A stretch of DNA of 34,977 bases from the NCBI GenBank assembly GCA_903772945.1, contig CAICTM010001177.1, positions 1 through 34,977 on the forward strand, written 5' to 3'. Shown one piece after another: positions 1 to 11,400 of this stretch. The notes beneath the pieces are model-generated. The model did not search any database. It worked only from the letters and a program-made list of their open reading frames with translations, and had not been told where the DNA came from. Position 1 is the first letter of the stretch; each line of letters opens with the position of its first letter. Both the position numbers and the translations under genes were made by a program. This DNA comes from Seminavis robusta (taxonomy: Eukaryota > Bacillariophyta > Bacillariophyceae > Naviculales > Naviculaceae).

Positions 1-2432
1 GCTTATGTCTCGCTTCCAACGAACCAGACAAGCTCAATTCCATGGAGCCCCGGGATTGGATTGCATCTACTCCGTCCATGATGGACAACCACCAAGGTGG
101 ACACAGTGTGATGGACCTCGTCACCTTTGAGGTGATCACGCGACAGCATGTCCGCATCTCTGCCGATGCCTCGCCAGTCATTATGCTGTCGAAAAGAAGG
201 CATACGGTGAGGGCAAGAAACCACTAATCTTTCACAAACGGACTCTTGTGGAATTTTTACCTTAGGTTGCCTGCAGGAGTGGATGGTGTCAATGGAAATG
301 AGAGCTACCTCCAAGTCTATGGAGACTCTTCGGACGAAGTTCAGTGGAATCCACGGAAATCAGATGAAGATTCTGAGGATGGGAACGCCCCAGGGCTAGT
401 ACAAGGGCATCCAAACAGTATGCCACAGACATTGCTCCGATGAAGAAGGAGAAAGGGATTCCAAGGAATCCCAACAGCACAAGTCCAGACAACCCTACAG
501 TGAAGAGACGGCACCAGGAGTGGATACCAATGATGGAAACCTCGCTGGACCAGCCAAGGCTTCCCAGCTTCCTCGAGTTGGAATTAGACGCTCGCTCGGA
601 TCGCCACAGCCGAAGCAAAGAAAGAGTCACCTTCGCCCAAGATGACGAAGCGAAGCAACCACTACTGTATGAGACAGAGACAAGCCAAAATCTAGCTTTG
701 TTCATGGACTTCTGTAATCACAGGAGTGCCACAGCAGAAGTCAGGATGAGAGCAGCCATGCCAACAACATCTTCTACCCAAGGGCTCTGAAAGTGTGGGG
801 CAACAAAGCCAGAAAGCGGCGCTCAAAGAGATGGACCAGCTACCACAGCAGAGTGTGTTCATCCAGTCGACCCAAACAATGCAGTGATTCTGAATTTGAA
901 AAAAGGCACAAATGGCACTCATGTTTGTGAGTGAGAAAAGGGATGGCACGGTCAAGGCCCGTGCAGTCTACAATGGGAAACCTACAAGGGTGTACCATCA
1001 GAAAGAGATGCCAGAAGTCCAACAGTTTCACTTGAGGGTTTGATGTTATCCATGTGTATCGATGCATCTGAAGATAGGGATGTGATGTCCCTGGATGTTC
1101 CCAATGCGTTCATCCAAACCCCAATGCCAAAAGTCAAACAAGGTGAAGACAGGGTCCTCATGATCATTGAGGGAACCCTTGCAGACTTACTTGTCGAAAT
1201 TGATCCTGACACATATGCCTCTTTCCTGACATACAAGAAGGGAACGACCAGTCCTCTATGTCGTTGTGGAAAGAGCCATCTACGGAATGGTTTTGGCAGC
1301 TTACTCTGGTACAAGCTCTTCAGGAGCGACCTCGAACAAATTGGATTTGTGTTCAACAAATCGATCCTTGTGTGGCCAACCGCATGATCGAGGGGTACCA
1401 ACAAACAATACCGATTTCCATGTTGACGACCTAATGTCAAGCCACAGAATGAAGTTGGTGAACAACCAAACTCTGGAATGGTTCAACGCTAGGTATGGAA
1501 CCTATGGAGCCGTGAAGGCAACCCTGGTCCCAAGCATGACTACTTGGGGATGACGGTGGATTTTTCCGACCCAGGAAAGGCTTGTGATGCTGTATTGACA
1601 TGATAGATTATGTCAAGAAAATGATCTCAGAGTTTCCAGTGGACTTTGGGGCAATGAAAAAGGTACCAAGTGCAGCTCCTGCTGACCTATTCAGCTCTGG
1701 TGATGGCACCATCCTGAATACAAGAACAGGGAAACCTATCATACCTTTGCAGCCAAGCTGTTGTTTCTGTGCAAGCGTGCTCGACCAGATGTGCAACTCT
1801 CACTACTGTGTTATGCACTCGTGTCAGAAGCCAACATCTGATGATTGGGACAAGTTGGTCCAAGGCCTCAAGTTTTTGGATCAGACGGCGCAGGACAAGT
1901 TGATCCTACATATTGATGACATACGCATCATCACTTGGTGGGTGGATGCATCATTTGCAGTCCATCCTGATTACCGTTCCCATACAGGAGGAGTCATGTC
2001 CTTGGAAGTGGTGCGGTGCTGTCTGTGTCTGCGAAACAGAAATTGAATTCGAGGAGCAGCACGGAAGCGGAATTGATTGGAGCTGACGATGTCATGTCGC
2101 CCATGTTGTGGGCAAAGTTGTTCCTTGAAGAGCAGGGGATCGTTGTGAAGGACAACATCCTTATGCAGGACAACAAAAGCACGATCATTCTTGCAGAGAA
2201 TGGCAAAGGCAGTTCGGGCAAAAGAACTCGGGCTATCAACATTCGTTTCTTTTTTATTCATGACCAGATTGGAAAGGCAACCTTAGAGTTGTGTACTGCC
2301 CAACCTTGGAGATGCGTGGAGATTTTTTCACGAAGCCCCTTCAGGGCAAGCTCTTCCATGAGCACAGGGCTTTCATCATGGGGCATCCACCCCTTGTTTG
2401 ATTGCCTAATTATTTTATTCGTTCCACGGTAG
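1..2432 (+). pseudogene. Decayed Ty1/copia retrotransposon (pol: reverse transcriptase and RNase H), 5' end outside window
   Basis: Fragments of a copia polyprotein follow one another in the right order but in shifting frames. Around 1080-1380 there is a reverse transcriptase start (SLDVPNAFIQTPMPK, then a block ending in KLFRSDLEQIGFVFN). The catalytic strand appears as FHVDDL near 1420-1440 in another frame. A connection segment (YVKKMISEFP) lies near 1605-1640. RNase H runs from about 2016 (SAKQKLNSRSSTEAELIGADD, DNKSTIILAENGKGS, INIRFFFIHDQI), and FFTKPLQGKLFHEHRAF, typical of the copia C-terminus, lies near 2325-2370 in a shifted frame. Stops and frameshifts occur every few hundred bases, so no functional protein is possible. 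Gag, protease and most of the integrase are not recognisable. The wording resembles diatom copia families; this is from family knowledge, not a search. Confidence 0.8.
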
Positions 2433-2457
2433 CCACTTAGGGCACCGTGCAGGAGTG

Positions 2458-2705
2458 TGTTGGAGGAAACATACCTGACACCTCTTTACTATTGACTCGT
2501 GTATTAATCATCTAGTCCGGTTCGCATGTAAATGATCATGCAAGGAACCAAGGGAGTTTTAGGTCTAAAGTGTTGCGGGGGTCCTTATATCCAATTCAAT
2601 CACAAGAATTGCTATGCACCACCAGAAAATCCTCACTTTTGCTTTTCAGCTTAATCTAAAACCAAATTACTCCCCAATAAGCTGCAGTATTACTAGCAAA
2701 CAACA
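2458..2705 (+). mobile_element. Candidate 3' LTR of the copia relic
   Basis: Just after the RNase H end the sequence begins TGTTGGAGGAAAC, like the TG start of copia LTRs. The non-coding stretch ends near an ACAACA before a purine-rich run that opens the next reading frame. The matching 5' LTR is outside the window, so neither boundary can be verified. The limits are guesses based on the TG...CA convention. Confidence 0.25.
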
Positions 2706-5440
2706 AGGAGGAGGAAGAAGAAGAAGAGGAAGAAAGAAGTGAGAAAGAGACAGTTCGAGACAAACCATCTTCTTCTTTGTCCTATGAACAGCGACTGTCA
2801 CACCCTGATGCTGCAGATTCTGTAGTCAAGCACTTTGACTCTAGTAGCAGTGAAGAGAGTGATGATGAAGAGGACTCCAAACCAAGCAGTCGCACTCCAC
2901 TCATGTCACAGCAACTCAATCTTCATTCTTCCGACGAAGAACTCTCGCCAGAACAAGTTCAACCCGCCGGCACTCAGACCAGGGCACAAGTAGTCAATCA
3001 TCAAGTGTCACAAGGAGAAGCTATGGTGGTTGGTACCAGAAACTGTGAGCCTTTCCATCCTTCGAGACAGCTCTTGACTCAAGTGAAATTTGAGAATGAT
3101 GATGATTGGAAGAACACGGCGAATCGCGCAGAGCATGAATTTGAAGACGCCACGACGACCATGGCTCCTACTTCAACTCAACTTGCTGGAGCAGATCTTC
3201 TCCTTGGTCTTGCAGCTGCATCAACAACAGCCCCTGCCCCGCCACCAAAGCAGACTATCACTCGGAAAGAGAAACTTCAACTTGCAAATGAGATTCGAAA
3301 AGAAAAAGCCCTTGATGATGTCAAGAAAATGGCTTTCAGAGAGATTCCACGCACAGGATATGGAATTGGGAGAAAATTCTGAAGATCCTAGTGCTTTTGT
3401 CCATCCCACCACAGCGGCCACACTCCCCCCAGCCCCAAACGCATTCTCCGTCGCATACAACCCATACAAAAAGACAGCTCCTCCAGTACAACCAGTACGT
3501 CAAATGGCTCCAAAAGACAGTGAGATTGCCAACAGAATTCTTCAACAAGCAGACAATGGATTCGCCAAGCTGCCAGCTGACAAACAGAAGTTGATCAAAG
3601 GAACCAAGTGAGCTAAGAACACCAAAGAAACTGAATCTCGAAAGCAATCGAATGAGAAACGCTTCTTTGAAGAACTCCGGACACATGGTGGCGATGCTTT
3701 TCATGATCTCTTGGTGAAGGTTCCAGTCGCATACAATGGATATGCCATTGATGCAGAGTCCTTGGACTATTGGTTCTTCAATGTTCTTGGTAACACACGC
3801 GACAAAAAGGCTCATGCCATACTCAACCAAGTGTGCATAATCGTGGCATTGAACTTGAAGAAGAAGTCAGGTAGAAACAACACGAAAGGCCATCCATTCC
3901 AGCCCAACTCCATGGAGCAATTCTTCCGAGGGACCTTCAATCGCTTGAAAAAGAAAGGAATCATGTTCGACTTCGACAAGGACTTCAATGAGGCCGGTCA
4001 ATTCCACGGTGTCGTCAAGGAATGGTGGGCTGAGTACAGGAAGATCGACCCAAAGTTTGGCACCAATAGCGAGAAGAAGAGGACCAATGAAGATATTTAT
4101 GGACTCGTTTGTAAAGTGGTAAGAGATGGCGTGATTTCCATCAAGGATCGACAACATGTCTTTGAGGGAGTTCACTTCAATGATGGTTTGTTCATGTGTT
4201 TCCGGGGAAAGCAAGATCATGCGGCGACTCGAAAAGACAATCTTCGTAGTAGAGTCTACGAGGCTTCTGATCAACTTGAAGATGACAGTGAGGAGGATCT
4301 TCCCGGAATACCATGGCGGGGATTCTTCATTCCCTTCAACAAGACAGAACAGCTTGAGTTTGGAAACACCAGTCTTCCACCGGAACCCGATAGAATCAAG
4401 ACCATGCATGCGCTCATATCAAAAAGAATATGATCCGGTCGAGTGGCATGATGTGTACGTGGAGCACATGCATCCAGATGCAGTTGGTTTTTATGCACCG
4501 TAAAGGAGTCCAAGATAGAGAACGCCAGACTTCGGCAACGGAACATTGATTGGAACAGAGAACACCCAGACAATCCCAGACCAGTGAAGGAGTATGACGT
4601 TTGGTACAAACCATGCAATCCAGACATCGCTCAGCATACCGGAAATGTCGGTCACAATCAGTAGCCTACTCCAAGATCATTCAGAAGTTTTGTGACCAAA
4701 TCGGTGTCCAGGACGCGGAGAAAGTAGCTTCCGGTCATGCATTGAGAGCCAAAGCTGGTACCATCATGAAGGGGTTGAGTGTTGATCCCCATGCAGTTGC
4801 TCGACACATGGGACACAAGAGTATCGATACGCAAAAGCACTACACCGAAACCACATTGGCCATAAAGTCCACCGTGTACAATGCTCTTGGACATGGAGGT
4901 ATCCGTCGAGTATCGATCGATGACAATGACCAAAAGCCCGCTGCTTGAAAGGCATCCGCGATACTGGAAGTGGATATCACACCGCCATCCAAGAAACCGC
5001 GTGTGAGTACTCTAAATACAGAGAAGAGAAAGGAGTTAGAGGAATATCGGCGTGAACAAGATCCGGAACGACAAGAACTCGAGCGACGACGCCGTCAAAG
5101 AATGGAGAACAAGGAGAATCGACCTCCCCCTAATGCTCTTCCGGCCCCGTCCCTTGCAGGTCTTCCAATCAATCCGTATGTGTTCCTCTATCCGTACGGT
5201 TATCCATCATATCCACCACCGGGTGTACCACCATACCATCCACCATTTCCTCCGGGTCAGATACCACCACCACCACCACCACCACGGCATCATGCATACC
5301 CGCTGGTACCACCCGCACAACATGCAAACCCACAACAATCTGCGGCAAACCATGGTGTAGAATGTACCGGCAACAATCCTCATCATGGTGGCTATCAAAA
5401 TGGATGGAATGAGTATAATGGTGGTGGTTTCGCTCGGTAG
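2681..5440 (+). pseudogene. Broken Crypton-like tyrosine recombinase gene (transposon relic)
   Basis: The segments read as one ancestral protein cut by frameshifts and stops. An acidic, Ser-rich N-terminus runs to about 3382. After a frameshift near 3365 it continues to an in-frame TGA at 3609-3611, and the same frame then continues to 4433. This core contains FNEAGQFHGVVKEW and FRGKQDH, which resemble the DUF3504/Crypton recombinase core (its FxLRGxxEH-like box). Further breaks fall at 4431, 4501 and about 4660. Positions 4601-4945 hold the C-terminal catalytic part: GHALRAKAGTIM (HxxR) and ARHMGHKSIDTQKHY (the second His and a candidate Tyr nucleophile). After a TGA at 4946-4948 the same frame runs into a basic helix and a Pro/Tyr-rich tail (from 4970, PPPPPPP near 5265). 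The N-terminus may be cut off by the copia insertion. Tyrosine recombinase is well supported; Crypton rather than another YR class is inference. Confidence 0.62.
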
Positions 5441-6337
5441 GTTCTGGTACTGGAATTGCATAGATTCGCTTTTCAGTTTTGTTGGTTGGAGATTATGAGA
5501 GCAGAAGTGAGGAATGAAAGGAGTAACTTTGGTCGATCGGTCGATTTCAGCCTTCGCATTGGTGTCAACGCCGTTCCTCCTCTCTTAAGCTTCCGTTAGC
5601 TAAGAACCCCGAATGCCAGCAACAAAAATGGAACATCAAGTTCTGAAAACAGCTCTATGTCATGAGTTTCGTACTATAAATTGATAGACCATATTTGTTG
5701 CTGAAAGATACGGTTTATTGAGAAATTTTCTACGATTGAATTCAACGCTTTAAAATTGATGCACATCATTTACTCGGAACAAATCGGAACGATTGGTTTT
5801 TTCCAATATTCCACAAACTTGCCGCGATCAATTTATAGTGGGTTGCTTCATTGAAATAGTACGACAATGAGCACCCTTCTAAAATTGGCACGCAACAAGT
5901 TGTATCGTACTTGATTTGCTGTTGACTCCTACTTATGCTTAAGTACTAGCGAAATTTTTAACATATGGTCGCTGAACGTTTTCAACGTTTTTTTTGATGA
6001 TGTAGCATTTTTTCATGACTTGGCGTTAACGGTCGGTCTGTATTTCGCACCGGTCTGACCAGCCGTTTCAAATACAGACCTGCCGGTTCGTTCTATCTAT
6101 GTATGGAAGCTGTGCTGCGGCACTTAGTACAGAGATGGCACCTCATGGCCCCTGCATCATTCCATTATAAATGCTGTGGTGGCGCATATTCTTTAGGTAA
6201 GTACCAGCTGGCTAGCTAGATCCCGGACAACGCCAGTCAGTTGAGAAAAGATAAAAGATAATTAGAGAGTGGTAGCCTAATTGCAAAACAAATTCCGGGC
6301 ACATCAACCGAAGAGCATATCCAACACTGTAAAGACA
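5441..6337. other. AT-rich intergenic spacer
   Basis: About 900 bases without a convincing reading frame. It is AT-rich with many short A/T runs, and it contains the inverted repeat at 6035-6080. It would hold the 3' untranslated region of the minus-strand ankyrin gene. I see no RNA gene. Confidence 0.6.
6035..6080. repeat. Perfect 11-bp inverted repeat (potential hairpin)
   Basis: GGTCTGTATTT at 6035-6045 is repeated as AAATACAGACC at 6070-6080, separated by 24 bases. Outside the arms the match continues only imperfectly. It lies about 260 bases beyond the stop of the ankyrin gene. It could be a transcript hairpin, a protein-binding palindrome or a transposon footprint; the sequence does not decide. 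Confidence 0.7.
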
Positions 6338-8116
6338 CTACCCTGCACTTTGGGCATTACTCTGAGACAAATGCGCATCAACCCAAGCCTTTACCTGAGG
6401 GGTGCCAACCATCAATAAAGTATTTGCATCCCATGGGCATCCATTTTCAACAGCAAACTTTAGCACCTCCAAATGGCCACTTCTGGCAGCAGTGCTGCAT
6501 GTGTGTTCATCCCAGGGACAGTTGTTGTCATGAGCATACTTCAGAATTTTCAGATGGCCAAATCCAGCAGCATGACGACATGTGTGATGGTCCCATGGAC
6601 AGCCATTTTCATGGGCATATCTAACAAGTTCCACATTGCCACTCAGAGCAGCAGCATTGCATGTGTCCATATCCCATGGACAATCGTTTTCATGGGCATA
6701 CTTGATGATTTCAAAGTGCCCATTCCGAGCAGCAGCATGACATGTGCGTTGGTCCCATGGACATCCATTTTCATGGGCATACTTCAGGATTTCCAAGTGA
6801 CCACTTTCAGCAGCAAGGCAACATGTGTTTTCATCCCAGGGACATCCATTTTCGTGGGCATACTTCAGGATTTCCAAATGACCATTTCCAGCAGCATGGC
6901 AACATGTATCTTCATGCCATGGACAACTGTTGCTGTGCAAATATTTCAACACTTCCAAATTGCCAGTTTCTGCAGCTTGATAGCATGTGAGTTGGTTCCA
7001 TGGACAGCCATTTTCATGTGCATATTTGAGGATATCCACACGGCTGTTAAAAGCAGCAGCAGTGCTTGTTTGCCAATTCCAGGGACAGCCATTTTCATGG
7101 GCGTACTTTAAGATTTCCAAATGGCCATTTGAAGCAGCACCGGCGCATGTTTCTTCATCCCAGAGACATCCCTTTTCGTGGGCATATTTGAGGATATCCA
7201 AATGGCCATTCAAAGCGGCCTGGGAACATGTGAGCCTATTCCAAGGACAGTTGTTTTCATGGGCATATTTCAAGATTCTGAAATGACCTTTTCGAGCAGC
7301 ATTTTCGCATGTGCCTTCATCCCAAGGACAGTTGTTTTCATGGGCATATTTGAGGATGTCCAAATGACCATGGGAAGCAGCAGTAGCACATGTCTGAGGA
7401 CCCCATTCAAATCCCGTATCGAGGGCCCATTTTAGAACCGGAAGACTACCAACTCTTGCAGCTGTAGCACAGACTCTCTTGCTATCAGTCAGCCGATTAT
7501 GATCGATCTGTCCCCCACTGTGATCCATCAGTATCCCACTGTCAGCTTGGTGGTAGCAGTGGGTGTACCAGTGGGTGTACCAGTACTTTGCACGGGACAG
7601 AGAGGAGAAAACGGCACTGTAATAGGTATGAGGAGGAGTTGCCAAGAGCTGTTCTCCATCGTCATCATCATCCGACTGCTTGATCTTTGGAGGAGTCTCC
7701 ACAGATTCACAGAAGACTCTATAGAGCCTCTTCATTTTGTGGCTGACAGGTGCAACAAAGGCAAATTGCCCCATTCCAAGAAAAGGGAAGATATTGTTGA
7801 TCCAAATATCTTCATGCCGCAGACAGGACTGTGCTTCCTGGGCAAGCGTAAGATTGGTATTTGCCTGGGATACAATCGAATTTACCTTTTCTTGTAGAGC
7901 CAAGGCATTCTGAAGTTGCTGAGCTGCCACTGCCACAGAATCCTTGCTGTGTTCGGACTGAAGCTGCTCTAAGATACGGGAGAGTGTTTTAGCGGCATCT
8001 TGTAAAGATACCTCAACTGCACCGTCATTAGCTGCTTGCTTTGTTTGCTTCTGCTTCATGGGTAGTATGGCCAAGCTGCAGTCTGAACCTCTCTGATTGC
8101 CATTGCCTGCCTGCAT
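6338..8116 (-). CDS. F-box-like / ankyrin-repeat protein (about 13 repeats)
   Basis: Single-exon gene of 592 residues from the first in-frame ATG at 8116; a slightly longer reading starts only with TTG. The N-terminal 100 residues are Gln/Ala-rich and probably helical. An F-box-like segment follows at about 102-138 (DIWINNIFPFLGMGQFAFVAPVSHKMKRLY). From about residue 225 to near the end run ankyrin-type repeats of exactly 27 residues, consensus GHLEILKYAHENGCPWDxxTCxxAA. Ankyrin repeats bind proteins, and an F-box would suggest a ubiquitin-ligase adaptor; both roles are inferred. The Cys-Pro-Trp core is very uniform between repeats, so repeats are being duplicated or homogenised. A partial near-identical paralogue lies at 24542-25982 on the same strand. 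Confidence 0.88.
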   Translation of the reverse strand: MQAGNGNQRGSDCSLAILPMKQKQTKQAANDGAVEVSLQDAAKTLSRILEQLQSEHSKDSVAVAAQQLQNALALQEKVNSIVSQANTNLTLAQEAQSCLRHEDIWINNIFPFLGMGQFAFVAPVSHKMKRLYRVFCESVETPPKIKQSDDDDDGEQLLATPPHTYYSAVFSSLSRAKYWYTHWYTHCYHQADSGILMDHSGGQIDHNRLTDSKRVCATAARVGSLPVLKWALDTGFEWGPQTCATAASHGHLDILKYAHENNCPWDEGTCENAARKGHFRILKYAHENNCPWNRLTCSQAALNGHLDILKYAHEKGCLWDEETCAGAASNGHLEILKYAHENGCPWNWQTSTAAAFNSRVDILKYAHENGCPWNQLTCYQAAETGNLEVLKYLHSNSCPWHEDTCCHAAGNGHLEILKYAHENGCPWDENTCCLAAESGHLEILKYAHENGCPWDQRTCHAAARNGHFEIIKYAHENDCPWDMDTCNAAALSGNVELVRYAHENGCPWDHHTCRHAAGFGHLKILKYAHDNNCPWDEHTCSTAARSGHLEVLKFAVENGCPWDANTLLMVGTPQVKAWVDAHLSQSNAQSAG

Positions 8117-8482
8117 CTTCGTCAAAAATATACATATAAAAAAGTGAGAAAGATCGTGTTGTCGGCTTCATTCGGGGTGGGCTGTCTGGTAAGGAAGGGG
8201 CCTCGTAGGCTAACAAGGGCGCACACTCGGCCTGGCATGATGTCAAGACGCACGTCAACACATCACTCAATCGCCTCCAAAGAAAAACAACTTCACCGTC
8301 ATTTTCCCTCACCTCCTTTCCGTCGTTGCCGTTGACGTAATTACTCATTTGCCTTGGGAAGAACAGCAGCAACAGTGCCGTTTTAAAAAAAGGAAGCACC
8401 TTGTACAGGACCTAGCTAGCTACTAGCCAAGGAATGAGATAGGAGATTGTGGGTGCTTCACGAGAAGCATCACGATGAGACT

Positions 8483-11400
8483 ATGAAACAGGATGGTGGC
8501 CCCGAAGATATTCTTTTCGCGAGAGCCTCCCAGAGGCAGATCCTTCTGGACGCCTTGGAGCAAGTAGGGTCCTCGGCGAATGGCAGAAATCTCATTCTCA
8601 TCAGTGGGGATTCAGGTACGGTATTACTGTAGTGTGCAATGCATGCTTGTGCTGCTATAACGCTGTCACCATTCCTAATCTTCAGTGTCCATCTATTATT
8701 CCGCTCACTTACTTCAGGCACCGGCAAAACGGCACTGGCTTGTTCCCTCCAACTTCCAGTCCAAGCAGCCGGTGGGCATTTCTTATCTGGAAAGTTTGAC
8801 CAGATCCAACAAAAGTCCCAAAATGTGATTGCCAACGCCATTGGCCAATATGCTTCCAACAAGCTCCTCCAGGACGACGAGCTGGTTCAATCTCTCAAGC
8901 AATCGTTGGGTCGAGATACCCGATGTTTGGTCGACATGATTCCCGCTCTGGCCGAATTGTTCCCGCAAGAGCTGGACGATGATTCCGATACGCGGACGAA
9001 TGAATGGATGCAAGACATGACAACCTTACAGTCCAGAACACGTGGGGCCTTTTTGAAATTTCTGTCGGGGATTTGCAGTCCCAAACGACCCTTGGTGCTT
9101 CTTTTGGACGATCTTCAATGGGCCAGCAAGGGAGATTATCAAATCATCCGGGATCTGTTGACCACCACAGCGGAGGATTTGCAAGGAATTCTCCTGGTAG
9201 GAGCATGCCGTGTCGTCGATGGCGACCATGAGTTGGCTCGGTTCATTCGAGATCTTTCCAAAACGGTCTCCATTACGGACGTGGTGCTCTCCAACATTTC
9301 GGCCTCGGATGTTCAATGTTACCTTGTCAGTGTCTTTCCCGGAATGGAACCACCCGATATCGACACTCTTGCCAAGATGGTGTACCACCAAACCGATGGA
9401 AACTTTTTCTTTATCAAGCAGTTCCTCGCCAATCTACTCGATCAAAAGTTGATCAAGGTCCATCGTGATGGTATGGCATCGCTGGATAAGCCCCGACTTG
9501 AGGAACAAGCCAAAAGCGACGATGTGCTACATTTCATTGTGGCGAACTTGCGTCGGTTATCTCCCGAAATACAGAGTTTGCTGCAATCCGCATCGTGCCT
9601 TGGAGTGAACTTTGGATTGAATTTGCTAGAGTATGTTGTGATTCCCTCCAATGGTATCGCAACCATGGATCTTGTGGAATCCTGTGCCAAAAAGGGAATC
9701 CTTTCGTTAAAGTCAACCTTCGCGGCATCCAGTACCAGTCTGTCGACCTCGGAGTGGGGATTCGCGCACGATAGGTGAGGTAGCGGAAACATATATATAG
9801 ACATGGCATGACAATACGACATCACTCACACACGCTGACATCAACTGACTGTCACTCAGATTACAACAAGCTTCCTACGTGCTTATACCTGAGGAAAGCA
9901 AGGAAGCGTTCCATCTATCCCTTGGGCGGAGTCTTCGCGAGAAAATGAGCAAAATAGAACTTGAAAAGCATCTCCTCTTGGTGACAAGTCATCTAGTCCA
10001 CGGTGCTCGACTCATCAATTCACAACCGGAGCGAGAGGAGGTTGCAGCTCTTTGTCTGCGTGCGGGACAAAAGTCAGCTTCACAGTGCAACTTTGATGAT
10101 GCAGGCGGCTTTATCGACGCGGGGTTGAGCTTGCTTGGGGAATCCAAGTGGACTGGTAATTACGAGCTCTCTCTGCGCCTGGTCAACGCTGGAGCTGAAA
10201 TTTGTTACGTACGAGTGAAGTTTGACCGGCTGGAAGAGCTTGCGACGGAAGTGTTTCGCAATGCCAGGTGTTTCGAAGACACTATTGAGAGTCATACGAC
10301 TCATATTTTTGCCTTGGGGTCAAGGTACAGACTAGAAGGTAAGCACCGCTGCTGCTGGCCATATCATATTCTGTGTGGCAGGGCGTCTCAGCGACACTTC
10401 GCTCTATGTTTACCCACTCTGGTTTTCAGAGGCAATCGCTGAAGGGGTCAAAGTACTCGATCAGCTCGGTGAGCCCCTTCCAGATAGCTTCAGTTTGATG
10501 GCAATGCGCCTCGAGCACTATCGAACCAGACGGCTGTTGTCAAAATATACCGGGCGGAGGCTTCTGGATCTCCCTCCAATGAAAGACCCCAAGAAACTTG
10601 CGAGCATGAGGATACTCAATCTACTTTACTCTTATGCATTTTGGAGCAACGACATCAGATCAACGTTGATAACCTACAGAGCAATCCAGATGTCTCTCGA
10701 ATATGGTTTGTGCGCTATGACTGGTGTTGCTTTTTCCTTCTATGCTGGATATCTCTGCCTTTTTGGTGAGATTGACCAGGGAAATAACTACGGAGACATT
10801 GCGCTTCGCATCATTGATCGGTTCCATGCAAAGCAGTGGTCGGGGCGAGTGGCGATCACGGTCAACTCGTTTGTGAAACCCTGGAAAAATCGCCTTGATG
10901 AACTGCAACCAGCTATGGATTCGGCCTATAAATTGAGCTTCGCCACAGGAGACACGGAATATGCCATGATGGGTCGCGCGCTTGCAGTCACTTACCGATT
11001 TAAGACGGGCGTCGACCTTCGCACTTGTTACCTTGCTTCTGTGGAATTTCGTGAGCAGCTGGTGCATCATGAGCAGAATGTTGTCCTTACCCTCTTTCAA
11101 CCAATGCTGCAGGCCATGGCGAATCTATATGGTAAGAGCGAGAACGCATTGGTTCTGACGGGCAGCTTCATGGACGAAGCCAAGGCCATTGCAGCTGCGA
11201 AGAAGGACAACAATTTGCTCGCGCTGGGGGTTCTGTACTTGGCCAAAGCTATAACAGCCTTCTTTCTCAGCGAGTTTGAGGTGGCTGCAGAGTGCGCCAG
11301 ACTCTCCGGGGACTTGAAGAAAGCGTGGAACATGTCAGCACCAATGGCCTTCATGCAGGTTTTCTTTGAGGGAATGGCACATTTGGTTAGCGGCAAACCT

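Noticed and set aside
5207..5461. Minus-strand frame with a Trp run, and the plus-strand His-rich frame
   Set aside because: Both are alternative readings of the CCA-repeat tract that encodes the Pro-rich tail of the recombinase relic.
6424..7435. Series of plus-strand frames opposite the ankyrin gene, rich in HFHGH, WAYF and similar words
   Set aside because: They are the antisense of the 81-base ankyrin repeats, repeat with the same period, and lack a separate coding signal.
6338..8116. 81-bp periodic repeats as a possible CRISPR or satellite array
   Set aside because: The periodicity is that of 27-residue ankyrin repeats in an open reading frame with conserved protein consensus.
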